Part shown: piece by piece, positions 1-8,583 of the stretch | How the letters are laid out: each line of letters begins with the position of its first letter | Numbering within the stretch: the stretch's first letter is position 1 | Source of the DNA: Streptomyces sp. NRRL S-350 | GTDB taxonomy: Bacteria > Actinomycetota > Actinomycetes > Streptomycetales > Streptomycetaceae | NCBI RefSeq assembly: GCF_000719705.1 | Contig: NZ_JOHO01000068.1 | Span: 1-29,274, forward strand | Direction: 5' to 3' | Length of the DNA stretch: 29,274 nucleotides | Notes under the pieces: model-generated | Seen by the model: the letters and a program-made list of their open reading frames with translations, nothing else | Databases searched by the model: none | What the model was told of the DNA's origin: nothing | Program-made: the position numbers and the translations under genes

Positions 1-246
1 TGCCTCGACTGGCCGCGCGAGCCGGTCCCCCCGACGCCGCCGGCGCACCGCAAGCTGCCCGACGTGCCGGTCCTGCTCCTCGGCGGCGACCGGGACCTGT
101 CCACGCCGAACGAATGGCTCTACCGGGAGGCCGAGTCGGCGCACGACCCGCAGATCGTGATCGTCCCCGGCGCGGCTCACTCGGTGCAGAACCGGGCGGC
201 CAACCCGGCCGGGCGGCAGGCCGTGTACGACTTCCTGCTGAAGTAG
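1..246 (+). CDS. alpha/beta hydrolase, C-terminal fragment (TAP-like)
   Basis: The gene is cut by the left edge of the window; only the last 81 codons are present. The visible part begins CLDWP, continues into a buried beta strand (VPVLLLGGDRDLSTP) and then VPGAAHSVQNR. This is the usual C-terminal layout of secreted or cytoplasmic alpha/beta hydrolases of the tripeptidyl-aminopeptidase-like (TAP C-terminal) group: the Asp of GDRDLSTP would be the triad acid and the His of GAAHS the triad base. The nucleophile lies outside the window, so substrate and secretion cannot be judged. A very strong hairpin follows the stop codon. The family call is fairly firm; a more specific function is not possible. 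Confidence 0.8.
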   Translation, partial: CLDWPREPVPPTPPAHRKLPDVPVLLLGGDRDLSTPNEWLYREAESAHDPQIVIVPGAAHSVQNRAANPAGRQAVYDFLLK

Positions 247-269
247 CGGGGAGGGGGCGATCGGGGGAT

Positions 270-316
270 CCGGCGGCGGACCGTTCCGCACAGGGGACGG
301 AACGGTCCGCCGCCGG
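270..316. terminator. intrinsic hairpin terminator after the alpha/beta hydrolase
   Basis: Perfect inverted repeat with 19-bp arms (270-288, CCGGCGGCGGACCGTTCCG, and 298-316) and a 9-nt loop, starting 24 bp after the hydrolase stop. It has no clear U-tract, as is common for actinomycete terminators. It could end transcripts from either side. Confidence 0.8.
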
Positions 317-399
317 TCCTCCGGTCCTCCGGTCCGGCGGTGCTGCGGTTCGGCGGTTCGGCGGTTCGGCGGTTCTCGGGCTCGGCGGTTCTCGGGCTC
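313..399. repeat. nested short tandem repeats in an intergenic region
   Basis: Three short tandem arrays lie end to end: CCGGTCCT about 2.5 times from 313, GGTTCGGC three times at 347-370, and a 16-bp unit (GGCGGTTCTCGGGCTC) twice at 368-399. The rest of the gap up to 476 shows no credible gene. This looks like slippage-prone low-complexity DNA between two convergent transcription units. Confidence 0.75.
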
Positions 400-476
400 G
401 GTGTTCAGCTTCCGGCTTCAGCGAAATCGGGGCATCCGGCGCAGCATCCGGCGCGGCCCTCGGTGCGACCGGGGGC

Positions 477-1034
477 TCAGCCTGGGTCCGCGCCCCAGCC
501 GTCGTCCGGCAGGGAGCGGTCCGGACCGGGGCAGTCGACGTGGTCGTAGCCCCACAGCACCGCCTTGTGCAACACCCACCCGCCCAGCGGCGGTTGGTCG
601 TATCCCATGCGATCGGTGAGGACCAGCTCCACCCGGACCTCCTCGGCCGGCGAGAACTCCAGATTCCGCTGGTGGGGAAGGTTCTCGTACGTGACCGTCC
701 GCCAGGTGTGGCCGCCGGCGGTCAGCGCGGCGAGCAGCTCCCGCTCGCCGACGTGGGTGTCGAGCGTCACCAACACGCCGTTCTCCTGCGGAAGTTCGAG
801 CTCGCCGTGCCAGACCGGCAGGGACAGCGACCGGAGCTGTCGGCAGTGGCAGAACACCGCCTGCACGTCGCCCCAGCCGAAGCCGTGCGGCCAGCGGGCG
901 CTGCGGTGGAGGCGGCCGCCGTCCCACGGATCGCCGTAACGGGCGGCGAGTTCGGGCAGTGAGGCGCCGTAGCGCAGCTCGCCGAGGCCGCCGGTGGTGA
1001 CCAGGCCGGTGAGGAGGGTGAGGAAGTCCGTCAC
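477..1034 (-). CDS. hypothetical protein coupled to the serine hydrolase gene
   Basis: 185-aa soluble protein that I do not recognise with certainty. The GTG at 1034 overlaps the upstream gene's stop as GTGA, so translation is probably coupled; a slightly longer start (GTG at 1043) is possible. The sequence is rich in Trp, Gly and acidic residues (YGDPWDGGRLHRSARWPHGFGWGD near residues 32-55) and has no signal peptide or membrane segment. Its general look, a start on a short helical stretch followed by beta-rich Trp/Gly segments, resembles small SUKH/immunity-type proteins of actinomycetes, but I see no diagnostic motif and this is only a guess. It is likely co-expressed with the upstream serine hydrolase. 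Confidence 0.7.
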   Translation of the reverse strand: MTDFLTLLTGLVTTGGLGELRYGASLPELAARYGDPWDGGRLHRSARWPHGFGWGDVQAVFCHCRQLRSLSLPVWHGELELPQENGVLVTLDTHVGERELLAALTAGGHTWRTVTYENLPHQRNLEFSPAEEVRVELVLTDRMGYDQPPLGGWVLHKAVLWGYDHVDCPGPDRSLPDDGWGADPG

Positions 1035-2188
1035 CCCAGGCACCCGCGCACCGCGTCGATCAGCCGCGTCGCCCGGGCGTCGCCGTGGCCGATCATCCGG
1101 TTGGCGACATAGGCGAAGCCCACGCCGAACTCGTCGTCACCGAAAGCGAACTGGCCGCCGGCGCCGTCGTTGCCGAAGCTGCGCCCGCCCAGCAGCGGGC
1201 GGAACGCCGGGGAGTCGAGCAGGACGCCGGAGCCCCAGCGGGCACCCATGTCGAACCCCAGGAAGCCCGCGCCGGAGGAGACTTCGCGGACCGCATCGGT
1301 CACGGTGGCGGCGGAGAGCAGCCGCTCGCCGCCGTCCAGACCGGTGACCGCCGCCGCGTACAAGCCGGCCAGGCCGGTGGCGGAGGCGACGGCGCCCGCG
1401 CCGGGCAGCTCGATCGCGTGCAGGGCCGGGTCGTTCCAGCCGTGCGGCTCGTCCAGACCGGGGAACACCAGGGCGCCGTTCATCGTGACGATCCGGGTCA
1501 GCAGGTGCTCGGGGCCGGGCAGGGGGCGGCGGCCGTCGGCCTCCACCAGCCTTGCCACGAGCGGAAGTTCACTCTCCGGCAGGCCGATCCGGACCGGCAG
1601 GCCCAGCGGCTCGGCGATCTCCTTGCGCAGGAACGAGCCCGGGGTCAGGCCGGTGATCCGGCGGATCACCTCGCCGACCGCGAAGCCGAACACATGGCCG
1701 TGGTACTCGTAGGTCGTGCCGGGCTCCCAGAGCGGCTGCTGCGCCTCGATCGCCCGGATCACCGGCTCCCAGGCGGCGATCTCCTCGAAGGAGAGCACCG
1801 TGTCCAGGGCGGGCAGGCCGGCGCGGTGGCCGAGGATCATCCGGGTCGTGACGTCCTGCTTGCCGTGGCGGGCGAACTCGGGCCAGTAGCGGGCGACGGG
1901 GGCGTCCAGGTCGAGCCGGTCCTGCTGGGCGAGCAGGTGCGCGCAGACGCTCACCGGGCCCTTGGCGCAGGAGAAGACCGGCACCATGGTGTCCTGCGTC
2001 CAGGCCCGGCCGGTGCGGTCGTCGGCCGTGCCGCCCCACAGCTCGACCACCTTGCGGCCGCCGGCGAACACGGTGACGGCGGCGCCCAGCTCGGGGAACT
2101 CGGCGAAGTTGTGTGCGAAGACGTCCGCGACAGCGCCGAACCGTTCGTCGGCCCAGCCAAGGTGCTGCTGCATGGTGTGGTGCCCCAT
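1031..2188 (-). CDS. serine hydrolase, beta-lactamase / esterase EstB family
   Basis: 385 aa, a normal length for the class C beta-lactamase-fold family of esterases and D-aminopeptidases. The catalytic SxxK motif is visible as SCAKG (Ser73, Lys76), and the second motif with its Tyr base is YEYHG at about residues 160-164. There is no signal peptide, so a cytoplasmic esterase or amide hydrolase is more likely than a secreted beta-lactamase. The ATG at 2188 is preceded by GAGG about 8 nt upstream; an internal ATG at 2173 is the alternative. The gene overlaps the downstream 185-aa gene by 4 bp. The family assignment is firm, the substrate is unknown. Confidence 0.88.
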   Translation of the reverse strand: MGHHTMQQHLGWADERFGAVADVFAHNFAEFPELGAAVTVFAGGRKVVELWGGTADDRTGRAWTQDTMVPVFSCAKGPVSVCAHLLAQQDRLDLDAPVARYWPEFARHGKQDVTTRMILGHRAGLPALDTVLSFEEIAAWEPVIRAIEAQQPLWEPGTTYEYHGHVFGFAVGEVIRRITGLTPGSFLRKEIAEPLGLPVRIGLPESELPLVARLVEADGRRPLPGPEHLLTRIVTMNGALVFPGLDEPHGWNDPALHAIELPGAGAVASATGLAGLYAAAVTGLDGGERLLSAATVTDAVREVSSGAGFLGFDMGARWGSGVLLDSPAFRPLLGGRSFGNDGAGGQFAFGDDEFGVGFAYVANRMIGHGDARATRLIDAVRGCLG

Positions 2189-2416
2189 TCCGACCTCAAG
2201 ATCATCGACCGGACCACGCTACGGGAGCCGGGCGGCCGTGACGAGGGGATTTCACCAGGCCGGTACTGGAGTGTCAGGTGGGACGGACTCGGCGTCCATC
2301 CGGCGGCGAAGCGCGGCGAACGCTGCCCGGCGGGCGGGGAGGCGCTGACGCGCTCCGGCAACGGCGCTGGCCGGGAGGGGAGCAGGGACCCGGCGGGCGG
2401 AGGGTCCACGAACCCG

Positions 2417-2434
2417 GACGAGTGAGTGCTCGTC
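2417..2434 (-). terminator. small hairpin after the membrane-protein gene
   Basis: GACGAG-N6-CTCGTC, a 6-bp perfect stem 8 bp beyond the stop of the 156-aa membrane protein gene. A weak terminator candidate. The remaining intergenic sequence (2189-2416) shows no gene. Confidence 0.4.
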
Positions 2435-2441
2435 AGATCCG

Positions 2442-2912
2442 TCAGTTCCTCGTCGACCGGGGGCGGGACCAGGCGGCGACTCCCAGCGCAGTCCCGATGC
2501 CGACGAAGGCTGCGGCCCCGGCCGGGACCACCCAGCCGGTCAGCGGACCGCCGCCCGCGGTGTCGCGGAGCACGGCCCCGAGGGCGGTGAGCAGCCCGTA
2601 CGGGAGCAGCAGCGTGCCGGCCCAGGCGGAGGCGAGCAGCAGGCGCGAGGGCAGGGTGCGGACCGGTGGGCGGAGGGCCAGGACGAACGCCAGTGCCACG
2701 CCCGTCAGTGCCAGGACGGCGGTGAAGTCCACTCCGTGGCGCTCCAGCCACACCAGGGCGGCCGGTGCGCCGTTCTGCCGGAAGTCGTCCGCGAGTTCGT
2801 AGCCGTCCGCCAGCCCGGCCCGGCCGCCCGCCGCCCAGTACGTCTTCAGGGTGATGTAGGGCAGGGCGAGGCAGCAGGCGAGGGTGACGGTGCGGAGGTG
2901 GGGTCGGGTCAT
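2442..2912 (-). CDS. small four-helix integral membrane protein, function unknown
   Basis: 156-aa protein with about four hydrophobic segments (residues about 8-26, 62-83, 92-115 and 125-148) and a basic C-terminus (WSRPRSTRN). No enzymatic motif is seen, and the family is not recognised beyond 'hypothetical membrane protein'. The ATG at 2912 (MTRPHLRTV) is chosen because an AGGA stands 6 nt upstream. A longer in-frame ORF reaches 3047, but its extra residues are only the translation of the 7-bp repeat, four times a seven-residue unit. The repeat therefore sits immediately beside the ribosome-binding site, and copy-number change could affect expression. Confidence 0.65.
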   Translation of the reverse strand: MTRPHLRTVTLACCLALPYITLKTYWAAGGRAGLADGYELADDFRQNGAPAALVWLERHGVDFTAVLALTGVALAFVLALRPPVRTLPSRLLLASAWAGTLLLPYGLLTALGAVLRDTAGGGPLTGWVVPAGAAAFVGIGTALGVAAWSRPRSTRN

Positions 2913-2920
2913 GTCCGATC

Positions 2921-3004
2921 CTGGGTGCTGGGTGCTGGGTGCTGGGTGCTGGGTGCTGGGTGCTGGGTGCTGGGTGCTGGGTGCTGGGTGCTGGGTGCTG
3001 GGTG
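2921..3004. repeat. 7-bp tandem repeat, 12 perfect copies (CTGGGTG)
   Basis: Twelve exact head-to-tail copies of CTGGGTG fill 84 bp, followed by a degenerate thirteenth copy (CCGGGCG). The + strand carries GGG every 7 bp, which fits the G-quadruplex pattern GGG-N4-GGG many times over. The array begins 8 bp upstream of the start codon at 2912 and lies about 210 bp upstream of the divergent CBS gene. Confidence 0.95.
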
Positions 3005-3217
3005 CCGGGCGTCCGGTCTTCTGTGTTCGGTGGACCCCGTGTGCCAAGCCTGCCGAGGGCGGCCGGGGTTGCCGTCCTGCGCGGGGAGGGTGGCGCCTCC
3101 CTCGGGTGGGGGAGGGGCCCGTCGGGGCGGCGCCCGTCGGGACGGCTAGCGGCGCGCGGGTGTGGGCAGGCTCGGTCGGAATGGCAGCGCCCGCCGCACC
3201 GGATGAAGGAGCCCAGG

Positions 3218-4591
3218 ATGACCGCAGTGCACGAATCCGTCCTCGACGCGATCGGCGGGACGCCGCTGTTCCGGCTCGCCCGGCTCGGTGCCGGCATCGC
3301 CGCGCCGGTCTACGCCAAGGCCGAGTTCCTCAGCATCGGCGGCAGCGTCAAGGACCGCGCCGCGCTGTCCATGGTCCTGGCCGCCGAGCGGGACGGCCTG
3401 CTGGCGCCGGGCGGGACGATCATCGAGGCGACTTCCGGCAACACCGGCATCGGCCTGGCCATCGTCGGACGCCGGCGCGGGTACCGGGTGATCGCCGGGG
3501 TGTCGGACAAGGCGGCGCCGGAGAAGTCGGACATCCTGCGGGCGTACGGCGCGGAGGTGGTGCCCGCCACGACATCGGTGCCGCGGGAGGACCCGAGGCA
3601 CCTGTTCAACGTGGTCCGGCGGCTTGCCGAGGAGATCCCCGGTGCCTGGCTCGCCAACCAGTACGACAACCCGGCCAATCCCGATGCCCATGTCCGGACC
3701 ACCGGTCCGGAGATCTGGGAGCAGACCGGCGGCCGGGTGACCCACTTCGTCGCGGGCGTCGGCACCGGCGGTACCGTCACCGGCACCGGCGGGTATCTGA
3801 AGCAGGCCTCCGGCGGCGGGGTGTGCGTGGTCGGCGCGGACCCGGAGTCCTCCTCCTACGGGGGCGGGGACGGCAGCCCGTGGTTCGTCGAGAGCATCGG
3901 GCACTTCCTCCACCCCGGGACGGTCGAGGACCGCTGGCCGCAGGCCTACCGCTCGGAGGTGGTCGACTCCTTCGAGCGGATCCCGGACCGCGAGTCGCTG
4001 CTGACGGCGCGCCGGCTGGCGCGGGAGGAGGGCATCCTGGCCGGCCCGTCCTCGGGCACGGCGGTGGCGGCGGCGCTGCGGGTGGCGCGGCGGCTGGGCC
4101 CGCAGGACCTGGTCGTCGTGCTGCTGCCGGACTCGGGACGCTCCTACCTGTCCAAGGTGCACAGCGACGCGTGGATGCGGGAGTGGGGGTTCCTGGAGGA
4201 GGGCGCCACGCTCCGGCCGCTGCTCGACACCGCCGGGCCGTTGGTCGCGGTCGAGGCCGGTGCCACCACGGGCGAGGCCGTGGAGGCGCTGCGGGCCGTG
4301 CCGGGCGGTGTCGCCCCGGTCGTGCTGGCGCGGGCGGCGCGCCCGTTCGGGGTGAGTGCGACGGAGGTCGTGGGCTCGGTGTCGCGGGAGGTGCTGGTGG
4401 CGGCGCTCGCGGACGGCGGTGCCAAGTCGGGCGATCCGCTGGGCGCGCTGTTGGGGCCGGCGCTGCCGGCGGTGGGTGTCGGGCAGTCGGCGGCCGAGGC
4501 GAGGGCGGCGTTGGGGCGGTCCCAGCCGGGCGTGCTGGTGCTGGTGGACGGCCGGGTCGCCGGGGTGCTACCGAGGGCGGCTCTGGTCTAG
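3218..4591 (+). CDS. cystathionine beta-synthase-type PLP enzyme with C-terminal CBS domains
   Basis: 457-aa cytoplasmic enzyme of the cysteine synthase/cystathionine beta-synthase fold. Residues 1 to about 325 form the PLP domain: the Schiff-base Lys is in GGSVKDR (Lys45), the substrate loop is SGNTG (73-77), and the phosphate-binding loop is GTGGTVTGT (182-190). PSSGTA (about 277-282) and DSGRSYLSK (about 305-313) complete the active site. Residues about 335-457 form a degenerate CBS-domain pair, the layout of bacterial cystathionine beta-synthase in reverse transsulfuration (serine plus homocysteine to cystathionine). The ATG at 3218 has AAGGAG 8 nt upstream. No cystathionine gamma-lyase gene is adjacent. 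The gene ends tail-to-tail with the TetR gene, overlapping by 4 bp. A cysteine synthase activity cannot be excluded. Confidence 0.9.
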   Translation: MTAVHESVLDAIGGTPLFRLARLGAGIAAPVYAKAEFLSIGGSVKDRAALSMVLAAERDGLLAPGGTIIEATSGNTGIGLAIVGRRRGYRVIAGVSDKAAPEKSDILRAYGAEVVPATTSVPREDPRHLFNVVRRLAEEIPGAWLANQYDNPANPDAHVRTTGPEIWEQTGGRVTHFVAGVGTGGTVTGTGGYLKQASGGGVCVVGADPESSSYGGGDGSPWFVESIGHFLHPGTVEDRWPQAYRSEVVDSFERIPDRESLLTARRLAREEGILAGPSSGTAVAAALRVARRLGPQDLVVVLLPDSGRSYLSKVHSDAWMREWGFLEEGATLRPLLDTAGPLVAVEAGATTGEAVEALRAVPGGVAPVVLARAARPFGVSATEVVGSVSREVLVAALADGGAKSGDPLGALLGPALPAVGVGQSAAEARAALGRSQPGVLVLVDGRVAGVLPRAALV

Positions 4592-5355
4592 TCCTCCGTC
4601 GCGGGCGTCAGGATGGCGGAGATCACCCGGTCCAGGGTGCGGTCGAAGGCCTTGTCGGGGTCGGCGGGCGGGCCTGCCGTCGCGAAGGCCTGGGCCAGGT
4701 GGGGGTATTCGCCGCTCGCTGCCGCCCGGCCGAGGTAACCGACCAGCTCCGACTGCCACTTGGCGCCCGCCGCCGCCGTCTGCTCGTACTGGGCGAACTG
4801 GGTGACGAAGCCGTTGAACATCGCCATCGCCTCCATCCGGGCTCCGCCGCCGAGGCCGGTGGGGGCGGTGACGGCGAGGAAGTGGTCGGTGTAGCGCAGG
4901 GCGTTGGGACCGATGCCGGGGCGGGCCAGGACCAGTCCGGGCAGCCAGGGGTGGCGGCGGGCGACGGCGAGCTGCTGGTGGGCGAGGTCGGCGAGGTCGG
5001 CCCGGAGGTCGCCGCTCGGCGACGGTGGCAGGCGGTACTCGCCGACCACCGCGTCGAGCATCAGGTCGAGCAGGTGCTCCTTCTTCGGCACGTAGTTGTA
5101 GAGCGACATGGTGCCCGCGCCGAGCGCCGCCGCGACCCGGCGCATGGAGACCGCGTCCAGGCCCTCGGCGTCGGCGATCCCGATGGCCGCGGCCGCGATC
5201 GAGTCGCGGCTGTGGGCCGGGCGCGGGCCGCGGCCGGTGCGTTCGGGGCGCAGCCAGATCAGTTCGGGAGCCTCGGGAGCCGCGGGGGGCGCAGGGGCCT
5301 CGGGAGCCTCGGGGGGCGCGGGCTGGTCTGGCGGTGTGGGGTTGCTGGACGGCAC
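4588..5355 (-). CDS. TetR-family regulator of the adjacent DrrAB-type exporter
   Basis: 255-aa TetR repressor. A Pro/Ala/Glu-rich disordered N-terminal tail (about residues 1-45) precedes the helix-turn-helix (about 50-95: SIAAAAIGIADAEGLDAVSM, then RRVAAALGAGTMSLYNYVPKK). The C-terminal region resembles the TetR_C class found next to drug exporters. The start is GTG at 5355 with AGGTGA about 8 nt upstream. It is divergent from the ABC exporter operon, and two TACGTACG palindromes lie in the gap, which points to autoregulation and repression of the exporter. Its ligand is unknown. The exporter would be its main target by inference from position. Confidence 0.88.
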   Translation of the reverse strand: MPSSNPTPPDQPAPPEAPEAPAPPAAPEAPELIWLRPERTGRGPRPAHSRDSIAAAAIGIADAEGLDAVSMRRVAAALGAGTMSLYNYVPKKEHLLDLMLDAVVGEYRLPPSPSGDLRADLADLAHQQLAVARRHPWLPGLVLARPGIGPNALRYTDHFLAVTAPTGLGGGARMEAMAMFNGFVTQFAQYEQTAAAGAKWQSELVGYLGRAAASGEYPHLAQAFATAGPPADPDKAFDRTLDRVISAILTPATED

Positions 5356-5408
5356 TGAAGATCACCTCGTTCTCCCATCTTAGGGAAGACCACGGCCCGA
5401 CCCCTGGA

Positions 5409-5425
5409 TACGTACGACGTACGTA
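5409..5425. promoter_or_regulatory. perfect palindromic operator 1 (TetR / ABC exporter)
   Basis: TACGTACGACGTACGTA: 8-bp arms around a central A, perfectly symmetric. It lies between the divergent TetR gene and the ABC operon. A possible -10 for the ABC operon, TAGGAT (5427-5432), follows immediately, so a bound repressor would block it. Confidence 0.75.
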
Positions 5426-5449
5426 GTAGGATGCGGCTGAGCGCGCTTC

Positions 5450-5466
5450 TACGTACGATGTACCTA
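5450..5466. promoter_or_regulatory. imperfect palindromic operator 2 (TetR / ABC exporter)
   Basis: TACGTACGATGTACCTA: the left arm is identical to operator 1, and the right arm matches symmetry at 6 of 8 positions. Its centre is 41 bp (about four helical turns) from that of operator 1 and it ends 16 bp before the ABC start codon, a plausible second repressor site. Confidence 0.65.
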
Positions 5467-5482
5467 GAGAAGGGGCAGAGCC

Positions 5483-6582
<1,100 letters not shown>

Positions 6583-6583
<1 letters not shown>

Positions 6584-7422
6584 TGGCCGCCGTCAGGTAC
6601 GCAGCCCCCCGGCCGTCCTCGGACCGCCGGCCGTCCGCAGCCGCCCGGTTCGCCTCCGACACCTGGACGTCGATGCTCCGCGTCCTGCTCAACTACCGTC
6701 ACTCGCCCGGACTGTTGGCCGCGTCGCTGGGCGTCCCGGTGGTCATGGTGGTGGTCTTCGGGTACGTCTTCGGCAGCGCCATGCAGGTGCCCGGCGGCGG
6801 TGACTACCGGGAGTTCCTGATGCCCGGGCTGTTCGCCATGGTCGCCACCAACGGCATCATGCCCACCATGGTCGGTGCCGCCCGGGACGTCGGGCGCGGG
6901 GTCACCGACCGGCTTCGCTCCATGCCGGTCTCCCGCACCGGCCTGCTGCTCGGGCAGACCCTCGCCGACCTCCTGGTCAGCCTGGTCGTGCTGGCGCTGC
7001 TCGCCCTGGTCGGACTCGCCGCCGGGTGGCGCGCCCGGCACGGACTCGGCGACGCCGCAGGCGCTTTCGCGTTGCTGCTGCTCTTCCGGTTCGTGATGAC
7101 CTGGGCCGGCACCCTGCTCGGACTGGCCGTCGGCAAGGAGGAGGCCGCCGGCCAACTGTCGGTGGTGGTCTTCCCGGTGGCGATGGTCACCAACGCCTAC
7201 GTGCCGACCGGCGGCATGCCCGGCTGGCTGCGGTTCGTCGCCGACTGGAACCCGATCAGCTCCGTCGTCCAGGCCTGCCGGGAACTCTTCGCCAACCCCT
7301 CGGTCCCCGGTTCCGCGTGGCCGATGCAGCATGCCGTGCTCGCCGCGCTGCTCTGGAGCGCCGTCCTGCTCGCGCTCTGCATGCCGCTCGCCGTAAGGAA
7401 GTTCGCGACGCACGGGCGCTGA
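6583..7422 (+). CDS. ABC-2 type permease, DrrB family
   Basis: 279-aa membrane subunit starting at the ATG that overlaps the ATPase stop (TGATG). About six transmembrane segments are visible; the first lies near LLAASLGVPVVMVVVFGYVF. They are followed by the ABC-2 region with MPGLFAMVATNGIMPTM, the cytoplasmic segment containing RDVGRGVTDRLRSMPVSR, and the helices around WAGTLLGLAVGKEEAAGQLS. The architecture matches DrrB-type export permeases. With the preceding ATPase it would form a two-gene efflux pump in the plasma membrane. A longer in-frame ORF upstream overlaps the ATPase gene and is not used. Confidence 0.92.
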
Positions 7423-7459
7423 CCCGCCCCGGCCCTGCACACCTGCCCGAATGTGCTGG

Positions 7460-7475
7460 ACACCGGTGCCGGTGT
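7460..7475. promoter_or_regulatory. perfect 7-bp inverted repeat between permease and AKR genes
   Basis: ACACCGG-TG-CCGGTGT lies 38 bp after the permease stop and 19 bp before the aldo/keto reductase start. It could be a small terminator for the ABC operon or an operator for the reductase; the short spacer favours protein binding. Confidence 0.45.
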
Positions 7476-7493
7476 GGTCTTGAGTGGGGCTCC

Positions 7494-8480
7494 ATGGAGT
7501 ACACCCACCTCGGCCGCACCGGCCTGACCGTCTCCCGCCTCTGCCTCGGCACCATGAACTTCGGCCCGCACACCGAAGAAGCCGACGCCCACCGCCTCAT
7601 GGACACCGCCCACGAGCGCGGCCTCAACTTCTTCGACACCGCCAACTCCTACGGCCGCGACAGCGACGGCAACTTCCAGGGCCGCACCGAGGAGATCATC
7701 GGCCGCTGGTTCGCCCAGGGCGGCGGCCGCCGGGAGCGCACCGTGCTCGCCACCAAGGCCTACGCCAACGCGAGCGACTGGCCCAACGACGGCAAGCTCT
7801 CCGCACTCGCCATCCGCCGGGCCGTCGAGGCGAGCCTGCGGCGGCTGCAGACCGACCACATCGACCTGTACCAGATGCACCACATCGACCGGGCCACGCC
7901 CTGGGAGGAGATCTGGCAGGCGATGGAGGTCCTGGTCGCCCAGGGCAAGATCATCTACGTCGGTTCCAGCAACTTCGCCGGCTGGCACATCGCCCAGGCC
8001 CAGGACGCCGCCCGCTCCCGCCACTTCCTCGGCCTGGTCAGCGAACAGTCCCTCTACAACCTCCTCGACCGCACGGTCGAACTCGAAGTCATCCCCGCCC
8101 TCCAGCACTACGGCCTCGGGCTCATCCCCTGGTCCCCGCTGCGCGGCGGCCTCCTCGGCGGCGTCCTGCGCAAGGAGCGCGAAGGCACCCGCGGCCGCAG
8201 CGGCCAGGGCCACACCGCCGCACTCCTCGCCAAGCACCGCGACCGCATCCAGGCCTACGAGGACTTCGCCGACGAACTCGGCACCGACCCCGCCGACCTC
8301 GCCCTCGCCTGGCTCCTCTCCCGCCCCGCCGTCACCGCCCCCATCATCGGCCCCCGAACCGCCGCCCACCTCGACACCGCCATCGCCGCGCTCGACCTGC
8401 GACTCGACCAGAAGACGCTGGACCGCCTCGACGAACTCTTCCCGGGCCACCAGCCGGCCCCGGAGGACTACGCCTGGTAG
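7494..8480 (+). CDS. aldo/keto reductase
   Basis: 328-aa NAD(P)H-dependent oxidoreductase of the TIM-barrel AKR superfamily. It begins with the usual hairpin (MEYTHLGRTGLTVSRLCLGT). The catalytic tetrad is visible as Asp and Tyr in FFDTANSYG, Lys in LATKAY and His in YQMHHID. The cofactor-binding C-terminal motif is seen around APIIGPRTAAHLDTAI. The ATG at 7494 is the conserved start; the ribosome site (GTGGGG) is weak. The gene is downstream of the ABC operon in the same direction but separated by an inverted repeat. The natural substrate, an aldehyde or ketone, cannot be deduced. Family confidence is high. Confidence 0.93.
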   Translation: MEYTHLGRTGLTVSRLCLGTMNFGPHTEEADAHRLMDTAHERGLNFFDTANSYGRDSDGNFQGRTEEIIGRWFAQGGGRRERTVLATKAYANASDWPNDGKLSALAIRRAVEASLRRLQTDHIDLYQMHHIDRATPWEEIWQAMEVLVAQGKIIYVGSSNFAGWHIAQAQDAARSRHFLGLVSEQSLYNLLDRTVELEVIPALQHYGLGLIPWSPLRGGLLGGVLRKEREGTRGRSGQGHTAALLAKHRDRIQAYEDFADELGTDPADLALAWLLSRPAVTAPIIGPRTAAHLDTAIAALDLRLDQKTLDRLDELFPGHQPAPEDYAW

Positions 8481-8555
8481 GTCCCCGGCCCTGATCCCGG
8501 CCTGCGCCCGGCCCTTGCGCCCGGCCGCGGCCCGGTCCCGGCCCCGGCCCCGGCC

Positions 8556-8582
8556 CCGGCCCCGATGAAGGGTCGGGGCCGG
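8556..8582. terminator. bidirectional hairpin between AKR and the small minus-strand ORF
   Basis: CCGGCCCCGA (8556-8565) pairs perfectly with 8573-8582 across a 7-nt loop. It follows a run of GGCCCC repeats (about 8541-8563). It sits between two converging genes, 2 bp from the stop of the minus-strand ORF. Confidence 0.7.
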
Positions 8583-8583
8583 C

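Noticed and set aside
1085..2425. Long + strand ORF (446 codons) opposite the serine hydrolase
   Set aside because: It is an antisense shadow in high-GC DNA; the minus-strand frame has catalytic motifs and the right codon bias.
2913..3047. N-terminal extension of the small membrane protein with repeated seven-residue units
   Set aside because: The extension is only the 7-bp array read in frame; a better start with AGGA exists at 2912.
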